DNA from: Sinotaia quadrata
Taxonomy: Eukaryota; Mollusca; Gastropoda; Architaenioglossa; Viviparidae
DNA length: 64,000 nucleotides
Direction of reading: 5' to 3'
Assembly (NCBI GenBank): GCA_028829895.1
Contig: CM054181.1
Coordinates: forward strand, 99,560,360 to 99,624,359
Shown here: in pieces, positions 61,001 to 64,000 of the stretch
How the letters are laid out: the number at the start of each line of letters is the position of its first letter
Position numbering within the stretch: the first letter of the stretch is position 1
The notes under the pieces: model-generated
Seen by the model: the letters and a program-made list of their open reading frames with translations, nothing else
Database searches by the model: none
Told to the model about the DNA's origin: nothing
Made by a program: the position numbers and the translations under genes

Positions 61001-63817
61001 TGTCAGGTTGAAAAGACTGCCTTGGAGCGAGACACAGCTTTCAAAGTGGTAAAGTTTATTTTTTGTTCTTATAAATTGGCATACAGCTGCATTTTTCATT
61101 CCTTGTTTATTTAATTTTTAGTTTCTTTCTTGTGCATGTTCTGTGTAAAGCTATCAGTGAGGGCCCAAATCACCACTTAACATCAGTTATCTCGATCCCC
61201 ATGACTAAAAATCGCTGGCTTTTGAAAATGTTAGTTATCGATGTCCTTCAAATGTCAAATGGCTCACACCTCTTTTATGTTAATTAACCCACTTTTGAAA
61301 TAACCGCATGTAAAATACAGAGCTGTGTCAGAGCGAAATGACTCATGAATTTAATTTTGAAACTGGTTAGCTTTTTATAAAAATGAACTACAGTGTACAC
61401 CCTGCAGGTTTTTGTGATTTTGTGAGCAATCTTTGTGTTTGCAATGTTGGAGAATATATTGAAAGGTTTGTACATTTTATTGTATACATGTACTGGTAAA
61501 TCTCTGCTGTTAGTTAGTGCACATAAGCCTTTCGTTGTTAGCAAACAATGTATAGTGTATGTACATTTTTATAGCTTGCCAATCGCGGCAACACTGTTGT
61601 GTAAAAAATCAAAAACATGTGCCTGTACATTCTCATTTATTAATGCACATCATGTACATAAAGAAATTTCAAGCATGTACAATTAATATTGAAGCATTTG
61701 TTTTCAAGTAGAATGTTTAAGGCAAAAAGCAACAAAGCAGTTTAGACTTTGTAAAGAAACCATATTAACCGGATTTTGTGATTTTGTGAGCAATGTTGGA
61801 GAATATAATGAAAGGTTTGTACACATGTATACATGTACTGGTAAATCTCTGCTGTTAGTTGGTGCACATAAACCTTTTGTTGTTAGCAAACATGTACATG
61901 TATGTACATTTTTATAGCATGCCGATCGCATCATCAAACAAATCGCGGCACTGCTGTTGTGTTAAAAAAAATCAACAAACACATGCATGTACATTCTTAT
62001 TCATTAACGCACATCATGTACTTAAAGAAATTTCAAGTGCATGTTATAGTACTGTAATATATTGCTGCCATATTGGTTTTTGGTAATCTCGATCATCTGT
62101 TATCTCGACACTTTTTTGCAAACCCCTAGGCAGTCAACATATCCGGGTTCGACTGTAGTGTAGATTATTTTTATGGAAGGGTATTTATTATATATATGTG
62201 AAGCTATATCTGGTGTCATTACAAAAACAAACAATGGGTCCTATCTATCTTGAAATATAATCTGTGTGGATGTTGCAGGTGAAGGAGCAGCAGCAAGATT
62301 GTAAGGAAACTGTAAACTGTATGCTAGGGACCAATGTGGCCAAAGGCAAGCTGGAAGAAAGGGTAAAGGTGAGAATTTCATATAGAACTTTGTAATCAGT
62401 TTGATTTTATGCAGATTGGAGGTATGCTAAATGGTGAGCATTAACATAGATCACTTTTGACAATTAAAGTAGACTAAAGTAACTGAAAAGAAGTGTTTGA
62501 TTTCAACATTCATGTTGCCCAAGTCAGAAGAAAAGCTCCAGATTAGTACTGATGATATTGTGGTCATGTACATTTTTGCTCCAGCTGTAAATAGTCTGGA
62601 ATGCTAATTCCATAGTTTTTTCATAGCAGTTTCTATTTCAAAGAAGAGTGTGTGTTTGAAGAACAAGTGCAACATATCAATTTGTCAGCTAGAATAGGCA
62701 AAGAGAAAGAACAAAATAAAACTAATGGCATTAATTGATAACAAAAGAATAGAGAACAATTACAATGAGAGAAAGTAAGAAAAATGTATGTGGCATAGAT
62801 TTGACTGACTAAAAATAACTCTTTAATGATTTTTTTCCTGTGAGAATTGGTATATTGTAGCTCTAAGTATGCAGGCAGACATTAAATGTACACTTGATTG
62901 ATCAATATACTTGTTTTAATCTAAAGTTTTTGTTTTTTAATTTCTATAACAAGTAATATACCCAGTCTTTAATATTTTCAGAGTGATTCCTTCAGTTATT
63001 TAGTTCATGTTTGTTTTGTTCTTTGTTCTTTACAGATGTACAAATTAAAGGCATCTGCCAAACTTCAAACACTTGCAGAAAAGTAAGTTTAATTTTCTAA
63101 TAAATAAAGTATAAGAAAATATAAAACTAAAACTGTGTTCAATAGTTCATCATCTCATCTTCTTTTTAAAGAACAAAATTAGTTATTTGTTGAAAAATGT
63201 ATTAAATTACATTAAATTGTTTTACTACATAGACAGGTAAATCAAATAATTATTGTATCTGAAATTAATTTTTCAAAAAATTAAAGTTGGACAGAGCATT
63301 AACTATGGAAATGAATAAAACTTGAATAAAAATATATCATGAATAAATGAATAAAAATATATCATGCAACATTTATGCACGCCATGTATATACTTTATTT
63401 CTTTGCATTTACTTAGTCATACAAAAAATTTAAAGGATTCAGCTTCAGATGAATGGATATCTGTAAAGAAAATATTTTTCCATGAGATAGATCAAATAAT
63501 ATTTTTTAGTCTGTTCTTGTGTAATGAAGTAGAGAGGTTCACAACCAAAGCCATAGGCATGACTTATTCCAAAACTGTATATTTTCTCAAATTCACATGC
63601 TATTTGCCCTGGAAAATGAGGAAATCCAATCAAGTGGTAACTGCATTAATGCTGCCTGGCTGTAGATCTGAAAGCAACATTCATTGTTTTACAGACTTAA
63701 GGAACAAGACAATGCCTTCAATAGACAGTGTCAAGAGTATGAGCGAGAAATTCGTTACCTACGATTACTGGTGAAAGAAAAGGAAGAGATCATTAGATCC
63801 CTGGAGGGAGTCAAAAA
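22877..63817 (+). CDS. CEP89: CEP89 copy B (paralogue), spliced, N-terminally shortened, 3' end outside window
   Basis: Second CEP89-like gene, mirror image of copy A. The coding exons visible here (2-7 and 10-21) join in phase to 605 residues plus a partial codon. Recognisable blocks are GTWPNQNRRSY, DLYAV, ELSKYQSKYRPLS, KWHYLAPLLLAYDDQMKEKE (matches vertebrate IKYLSPLLLAYEDKMKEKDE), W-RQFQEQARLVLEENQILIE, then a long coiled coil ending near YEREIRYLRLLVKEKEE. Perhaps one or two exons remain beyond the window. Relative to A it lacks the first 46 or so residues, exons 8 and 9, 15 codons of exon 7 and the PIPSWL part of exon 11. Eighteen coding exons without a stop or phase error argue that it is expressed and constrained rather than a pseudogene. 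Role is inferred from family only: a centriolar appendage scaffold, possibly specialised. Confidence 0.88.
23350..23870 (-). mobile_element. IS630/Tc1-mariner-superfamily transposase relic
   Basis: Minus-strand fragments, interrupted by stops and frameshifts, read in order LNGLINKQNCEFWGTENPRA, then MRFQQDGASDHKA, then a WP-HLLDFIAP-like block, then QLKDNIHREIQAPQPETLTA and VMENAM. This is the order of the arthropod/mollusc mariner-like family (WG-ENP, FQQDGA, WP-RSPDL-P-DFFLWG, LK--I--EI--I----L--VMEN). The DG catalytic pair survives, the SPDL-P-D box does not. Antisense to copy B. Confidence 0.75.
25047..25088. repeat. CT microsatellite
   Basis: About 21 CT dinucleotides in copy B intron 2. 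Confidence 0.95.
25266..26940 (+). mobile_element. Unknown dispersed repeat R1, copy 2
   Basis: Left end GTGGCGGAGTAAATTTGCCC, right end TTAAGATTCTCATCACTTGT followed by AATAATAATAATCATAACC. Closest to copy 4 (41566) in its middle part (CTCAAGAATTCA-(A/G)AA-ATTATTTTGAA). No coding domain found on either strand. Confidence 0.75.
27886..28016 (+). CDS. CEP89: CEP89 copy B exon 3
   Basis: 131 nt, phase 2 in, phase 1 out. Encodes FATVDFGTWPNQNRRSYFDN then KRASTTAFGRSVVSEATVPP and PHA. One codon shorter than copy A exon 3. Acceptor TTTTACTAG, donor GTATAG, both shared with A. Confidence 0.87.
28870..30160. repeat. Diverged tandem duplication, about 770-bp period
   Basis: TTTAAACACT-(G)TG-AAACTT(T)AAA, then TTCACCA(A/G)TAGTTTGGGTA, occurs at about 28930 and 29665, followed in both by matching phrases (ATTGCACAA-G-AATG, AATTTACCAAGAGA). 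Confidence 0.65.
31228..31320 (+). mobile_element. hAT end fragment related to the 19033 element
   Basis: Starts TAGTGGTGGCAACTTGTCCC and continues ATACCTGGGTAGTAAAATTG, GTGATAATGCGGCC, matching the left end of the hAT element at 19033-19135. No right end found, so a truncated copy. Confidence 0.65.
32000..32097 (+). CDS. CEP89: CEP89 copy B exon 4 (DLYAV motif)
   Basis: 98 nt, phase 1 in, phase 0 out. Encodes DMYSDLDPDNAPMEEVKDLY then AVKIRKETRTKK. Same length as copy A exon 4; the conserved Pro after DLYAV is replaced by Lys. Acceptor TCACAG, donor GTAAGA. Confidence 0.9.
32098..33374 (+). other. CEP89 copy B intron 4
   Basis: About 1.3 kb. Holds a G homopolymer (about 32115-32125), a TA run (32326-32347) and a piggyBac MITE (32484-32920). 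Much shorter than copy A intron 4. Confidence 0.6.
32484..32920. mobile_element. piggyBac-type MITE, 437 bp, TTAA target duplication
   Basis: Flanked by TTAA on both sides (32480-32483 and 32921-32924). Ends CCCTTTGAACTCAAG and, reversed, CCCTTTGAACCTGGTG share a 10-bp terminal inverted repeat. Contains a CCCGCTTTAGCGGG hairpin near the left end. No transposase coding. Confidence 0.85.
33375..33461 (+). CDS. CEP89: CEP89 copy B exon 5
   Basis: 87 nt, phase 0 to 0, 29 codons: KSRRNSDLDHTQQEVNLAMQ then AVNDMTAET. Seven codons shorter than copy A exon 5 by a deletion before the (H/R)TQQ motif. Acceptor TTTAG, donor GTGAGT. Confidence 0.87.
33462..34544 (+). other. CEP89 copy B intron 5
   Basis: About 1.1 kb; contains a GTGC-type microsatellite (33946-33980) and a degenerate tandem array next to exon 6 (about 34160-34530). 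No gene. Confidence 0.6.
34160..34530. repeat. Degenerate minisatellite, about 40-55 bp x 7
   Basis: An AGCTAGTTTTGA-ATA-ATCATT-TTGTT-T(C/T)AGTT core recurs about seven times just upstream of exon 6. Confidence 0.7.
34545..34620 (+). CDS. CEP89: CEP89 copy B exon 6
   Basis: 76 nt, phase 0 in, phase 1 out: MSKSVVKQVSGSYPGSSSGI then GTMKR. Same length as copy A exon 6. Acceptor CCTACAG, donor GTATAT. Confidence 0.87.
34621..36641 (+). other. CEP89 copy B intron 6
   Basis: About 2 kb, mostly R1 copy 3 (35003-36600). Confidence 0.65.
35003..36600 (+). mobile_element. Unknown dispersed repeat R1, copy 3 (most complete)
   Basis: Left end GTGGCAGAGTAAATTTTCCT, right end ATTCTCATCACATGTAATTA then AATAATAATAATAATCATAACC. 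Same subfamily as copy 1 (GTGTCTAGTGAACCTGTTCA, GTTATGTAGAAACTATTGTC). Shows the uninterrupted site of the hAT insertion in copy 1. No transposase, reverse transcriptase or tRNA-like head recognised. Confidence 0.75.
36642..36734 (+). CDS. CEP89: CEP89 copy B exon 7
   Basis: 93 nt, phase 1 to 1. Encodes DFESSEVDGLPQTGVHFPVN then PHDQELQESR. 45 nt shorter than copy A exon 7, but SNEVDG/SSEVDG, TGVHF, PHD and QES-(R/K)GW are shared. Donor AAGAG/GTTGGA is the same weak site as in A. Read-through adds GWKAKNYQNKKSP and stops (TAG, 36772-36774). Confidence 0.75.
36735..40347 (+). other. CEP89 copy B intron 7 (exons 8 and 9 missing)
   Basis: About 3.6 kb. I searched it by eye for the copy A exon 8 phrase (GAACAGCTTAAAGATGAAAA) and exon 9 and found neither. 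Contains the Ty3/gypsy relic at about 38380-39680; the rest is AT-rich and unassigned. Confidence 0.6.
38380..39680 (-). mobile_element. Ty3/gypsy retrotransposon relic (nucleocapsid, protease-like, RT start)
   Basis: On the minus strand, in element order: a nucleocapsid zinc knuckle FNCGMMRHFRQDCPNTRQ (about 39605-39665; first Cys changed to Phe), a protease/linker segment with LGQTLEKVLVLVEHD and ESPVLIGIS (39129-39347), then the reverse-transcriptase start IPPTQYKEVKEHIKSLLAKN, IIRESHSPYAAPTVMIIKKN and LCLCVDYRQLNAKMVADAFP (38380-38660). It stops after FPLPR, so the catalytic part is gone. Stops and frame changes throughout, no LTRs seen. Antisense to copy B. Confidence 0.85.
40348..40493 (+). 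CDS. CEP89: CEP89 copy B exon 10
   Basis: 146 nt, phase 1 in, phase 0 out. Encodes DDEVADPLLRNHFFQEMKKE then NELLKTSVQRLSSELSKYQS and KYRPLSSEE. Diverged from copy A in its first two thirds, identical from 40444 onward into the intron. Acceptor TTTTCAG, donor GTGAAT. Confidence 0.92.
40494..41495 (+). other. CEP89 copy B intron 10
   Basis: About 1 kb, partly alignable with copy A intron 10 (see 1155-1864). Contains a small internal duplication (TTTAGAAATT(A/G)TCACTGTTTTAG at about 40597 and 40663). Confidence 0.7.
41496..41534 (+). CDS. CEP89: CEP89 copy B exon 11
   Basis: 39 nt, 13 codons, phase 0 to 0: QSKLPSLAADGSM. Compared with copy A a 12-nt deletion removes the conserved PIPSWL tail. 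Acceptor CTTCAG, donor GTAAGT. Confidence 0.8.
41566..42450 (+). mobile_element. Unknown dispersed repeat R1, copy 4 (3' truncated)
   Basis: Left end GGTGGAGTAAATTTGCCTAT; follows copy 2 through GTTGATTCCTGTGAATTCTG and GGTCTCAAGAATTCA, then leaves the family and enters the 42480 tandem array. Confidence 0.7.
42480..43740. repeat. Tandem repeat of about 55-60 bp split by a LINE
   Basis: A GCCCACA(C/T)TGAGAG-GTTTATCTGAGTAGAGG-ATCATCTCT unit occurs three times before the LINE (42500-42640) and once after it (43700-43740), so the LINE landed inside the array. Confidence 0.7.
42650..43690 (-). mobile_element. Second LINE relic (RTE-like reverse transcriptase, C-terminal part)
   Basis: Minus-strand frames give SKKHSRLQINLEKQQKPITL, LKEIISFAYLGSIISAAGGS, DEDIKARIGKARYAFI (43044-43427), then fragments of the rest of an RTE-type tail toward 42650. 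The FxYLGSIIS-GG-DEDIKARIGKAR-AF string is highly characteristic of RTE LINEs of molluscs and other animals. Several frameshifts. Antisense to copy B. Confidence 0.85.
43785..44110. repeat. Tandem duplication, about 183 bp x 2
   Basis: CCTTTTGATAGTCCATGGAG and following AGGTATGTACTT-AAAAAATGT, CATTCTGAACTTTAATAAAT recur with a 183-bp period; the copies differ by small indels. Confidence 0.85.
44862..45052 (+). CDS. CEP89: CEP89 copy B exon 12 (LLLAY block)
   Basis: 191 nt, phase 0 in, phase 2 out. Encodes IKWHYLAPLLLAYDDQMKEK then EEALERHLKEIQELKIRTKE and VLRENERLHLQGG, ending STSDW across the junction. One of the best matches to vertebrate CEP89. Acceptor TTGTTTAG, donor GGTTTGTAG (moderate). 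Confidence 0.93.
45352..45930 (+). mobile_element. pogo/Tigger-like element, left end, truncated
   Basis: Begins CAGTCAAACCCACTTATCTC after a TA (45350-45351). Internal blocks CAGTTATCTC(A/G)ATCCCCAT, GGCTTTTGAAAATGTTAGTT and GTACACCC-GCAGGTTTTT match the element at 61150-62155. No right end found, no transposase recognised. Confidence 0.65.
46655..47220. repeat. Minisatellite, about 52 bp x 10
   Basis: Units of CACTGTATTTTACTGATGAA, ACCTTGTGTCCAAGTGTAGT, GGTGCATTATAT; the central copies are nearly identical, the edges diverge. Confidence 0.9.
47370..47485 (+). CDS. CEP89: CEP89 copy B exon 13
   Basis: 116 nt, phase 2 in, phase 1 out. Encodes RQFQEQARLVLEENQILIEK then LNVQENKIKDLCSSHTQE. 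Matches vertebrate [20 protein letters not shown] closely. Acceptor ATTATAG, donor GTAATT; the frame stays open into the following intron. Confidence 0.93.
47486..52522 (+). other. CEP89 copy B intron 13
   Basis: About 5 kb, the longest in copy B. Begins with the 60-bp satellite (47489-48080); 48100-52500 is AT-rich with no element or gene I recognise. Confidence 0.6.
47489..48080. repeat. 60-bp satellite x 10, open reading frame, starts at a splice donor
   Basis: Unit TTCTTTTCATTGTTTACTTC, CAGGAATTTGGTTTTGATGG, CTGTATTGTGTGACACTTAT; nearly exact, with T/C and G/A variants in some copies and decay in the last two. It starts a few bases after the exon 13 donor. Each unit is a multiple of three without a stop and carries an acceptor-like TTTACTTCCAG/GA. 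Confidence 0.95.
52523..52703 (+). CDS. CEP89: CEP89 copy B exon 14
   Basis: 181 nt, phase 1 in, phase 2 out. Encodes VIRLMKSQAQLETEKQESET, ELEEQKCKFKDIKQKYDQLL and LNSNNHITVQDHINIIADLK: coiled coil. VQDHINIIADLK aligns with vertebrate VEVHKSIVNELK. Acceptor TTTTTCAG, donor GTGAGT. Confidence 0.92.
52704..53648 (+). other. CEP89 copy B intron 14
   Basis: About 0.95 kb, AT-rich, nothing recognised. Confidence 0.6.
53649..53712 (+). CDS. CEP89: CEP89 copy B exon 15
   Basis: 64 nt, phase 2 in, phase 0 out: SILEEKKQLEKEKETFTSKL then K. Charged coiled-coil continuation, matches the LQKEEEKERAEMEELMEKL region. Acceptor TATTTCAG, donor GTGAGT. Confidence 0.88.
53713..56884 (+). other. CEP89 copy B intron 15
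   Basis: About 3.2 kb. Contains the 85-bp minisatellite (54745-55195) and a short direct repeat (AATACAGTAATATAGAACT, 54342 and 54386). No gene recognised. Confidence 0.6.
54745..55195. repeat. Minisatellite, 85 bp x 5
   Basis: Unit GTCTATTTATAGTCAATAAT, GATAGGTGTATACAAGTTAC, CATTGCTGGATTTCAGACAT, ATGATATTTAATTATGGACA, AATAT. Central copies identical, first and last diverged. Confidence 0.95.
56885..56988 (+). CDS. CEP89: CEP89 copy B exon 16
   Basis: 104 nt, phase 0 in, phase 2 out: VSEDERRKNAMAAIELGAEN then KQLKAEIKALHKGF. Coiled coil. Acceptor after a long T run, donor GTATCT. Confidence 0.9.
56989..58471 (+). other. CEP89 copy B intron 16
   Basis: About 1.5 kb, no element or gene recognised. 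Confidence 0.6.
58472..58571 (+). CDS. CEP89: CEP89 copy B exon 17
   Basis: 100 nt, phase 2 in, phase 0 out: KTQNKILILQKAIEQSENKE then LIIQNELANVIRI. Aligns with vertebrate KSQKKIDVLKKQVEKAMGNE. Acceptor TTAACAG, donor GTAAGT. Confidence 0.92.
58572..61006 (+). other. CEP89 copy B intron 17
   Basis: About 2.4 kb with a large 27/54-bp minisatellite in two blocks (59455-60015, 60115-60300). Remainder AT-rich. Confidence 0.6.
59455..60300. repeat. 27-bp minisatellite with 54-bp higher-order unit
   Basis: Basic 27-mer GATACTTGTGTGAATGTTGC, CAGTAGT. Alternating variants (GGATGTTACCAGTAGT / TATGTTGCCAATAGA) form a 54-bp higher-order unit repeated about six times in the centre (59640-59940). A gap at 60016-60114 separates a smaller block with GATACTTTTGTGAA-ATGGCC units. 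Long overlapping frames on both strands are by-products. Confidence 0.93.
61007..61048 (+). CDS. CEP89: CEP89 copy B exon 18
   Basis: 42 nt, phase 0 to 0, 14 codons: VEKTALERDTAFKV. Aligns with the ITQERDSLMCLAK region of vertebrate CEP89. Acceptor TTTGTCAG, donor GTAAAG. Confidence 0.85.
61049..62278 (+). other. CEP89 copy B intron 18
   Basis: About 1.2 kb, mostly the pogo-like element (61150-62155). Confidence 0.65.
61150..62155. mobile_element. pogo/Tigger-like element with internal duplication, right end intact
   Basis: Right end, reversed, CAGTCGAACCCGGATATGTT, followed by TA (62156-62157). Shares internal blocks with 45352-45930 in the same orientation. Contains a diverged internal duplication (about 61400-61560 and 61780-61955, both with GTACTGGTAAATCTCTGCTG). 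Left end missing; no transposase recognised. Confidence 0.65.
62279..62368 (+). CDS. CEP89: CEP89 copy B exon 19
   Basis: 90 nt, phase 0 to 0, 30 codons: VKEQQQDCKETVNCMLGTNV then AKGKLEERVK. Aligns with vertebrate KSNIRLGKLEEKVK. Acceptor TGTTGCAG, donor GTGAGA. Confidence 0.92.
62369..63035 (+). other. CEP89 copy B intron 19
   Basis: 667 bp, AT-rich, nothing recognised. Confidence 0.6.
63036..63082 (+). CDS. CEP89: CEP89 copy B exon 20
   Basis: 47 nt, phase 0 in, phase 2 out: MYKLKASAKLQTLAEK across the junction. Aligns with vertebrate GYKKQAALKLGDISHRL. Acceptor TTTACAG, donor GTAAGT. Confidence 0.9.
63083..63694 (+). other. CEP89 copy B intron 20
   Basis: 612 bp, nothing recognised; the open frame across 63364-63774 is chance read-through into exon 21 in another frame. 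Confidence 0.6.
63695..63817 (+). CDS. CEP89: CEP89 copy B exon 21 (last in window)
   Basis: 123 nt, phase 2 in, phase 2 out: LKEQDNAFNRQCQEYEREIR then YLRLLVKEKEEIIRSLEGVK. Aligns with vertebrate [20 protein letters not shown] and DKQEVLDQAL. Donor GTGAGT, so at least one more exon follows beyond the window. Confidence 0.92.
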
Positions 63818-64000
63818 GTGAGTCCTAATAATCTGTGTACATTACATACTCACTCTTTTTTAATACCACTCAAATAATTTGTTGTATGTTCAGCTATTTA
63901 GATATTACTTATGGTGAATTGGACTTTTAATTTTGCAGGTCTTCATTTACACTTTTTATGTTGAGGCTAGGTGAGGTGGTTTATCTACTAAGACCATTTT

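Noticed and set aside
63364..63774. 136-codon plus-strand frame near the right edge
   Set aside because: Different frame from CEP89 exon 21, which has splice sites and homology; chance overlap.
1104..63817. Assembly artefact producing a false inverted repeat
   Set aside because: The arms differ in most exons, in intron lengths and in transposon content, which a duplicated contig would not.
1..64000. tRNA genes, rRNA or tRNA-derived SINE heads
   Set aside because: I saw no A-box/B-box pair at proper spacing nor a cloverleaf; a tRNAscan run would be decisive.

Overview
This is eukaryotic, intron-rich, AT-rich animal DNA. Large introns, many decayed DNA transposons and LINEs, and abundant minisatellites suggest a marine invertebrate. 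A lophotrochozoan, perhaps a cephalopod mollusc, is my low-confidence guess. I see no bacterial-type genes, tRNA, rRNA or CRISPR array.

The coding content I can support is two diverged copies of one gene, CEP89 (CCDC123), a coiled-coil protein of the mother-centriole distal appendages. They lie head to head. Copy A is on the minus strand: it starts at 21267, runs left through 11 recognisable exons to 1104, and leaves the window before its C-terminal half. Copy B is on the plus strand: its exon-1 relic is at about 22239-22275, a new start codon is at 22877, and it runs right through exon 21 (ends 63817), leaving the window just before its 3' end. Numbering follows copy A. All proposed exon junctions in both copies keep reading phase, and exon order and intron phases match.

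The copies have diverged. A has the better N-terminus (start codon and GT donor intact) and an extra coiled-coil exon (8) plus a 28-nt microexon (9) that I cannot find in B. B has lost the ancestral ATG, uses a GC donor in exon 1, carries a frameshift in the first half of exon 2, and seems to restart at a methionine in a strong Kozak context. Between the two first exons is a spacer of about 970 bp, probably a shared bidirectional promoter, with an NRF1-like palindrome on each side and a hAT-type MITE near its centre. Mirrored non-coding blocks (intron 1, intron 10) show the duplication was at DNA level. A 70-bp perfectly identical tract across the exon 10/intron 10 border suggests gene conversion.

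The introns hold most of the sequence. Copy A introns contain a dead non-LTR retrotransposon (about 7.7-9.4 kb), a piggyBac transposase relic (14.3-15.0 kb), a hAT element with a BED-finger relic nested in an unknown repeat (17.7-19.9 kb), a small hAT MITE (7.4-7.6 kb) and many minisatellites. Copy B introns contain an IS630/mariner-like transposase relic (23.3-23.9 kb), three more copies of the unknown repeat (25.3, 35.0, 41.6 kb), a piggyBac MITE (32.5-32.9 kb), a Ty3/gypsy relic (38.4-39.7 kb), a second LINE relic (42.65-43.69 kb), two pogo-like elements (45.35 and 61.15-62.16 kb) and striking minisatellites at 47.5, 54.7 and 59.5 kb. Every transposon relic with a readable protein is antisense to its host copy of CEP89.
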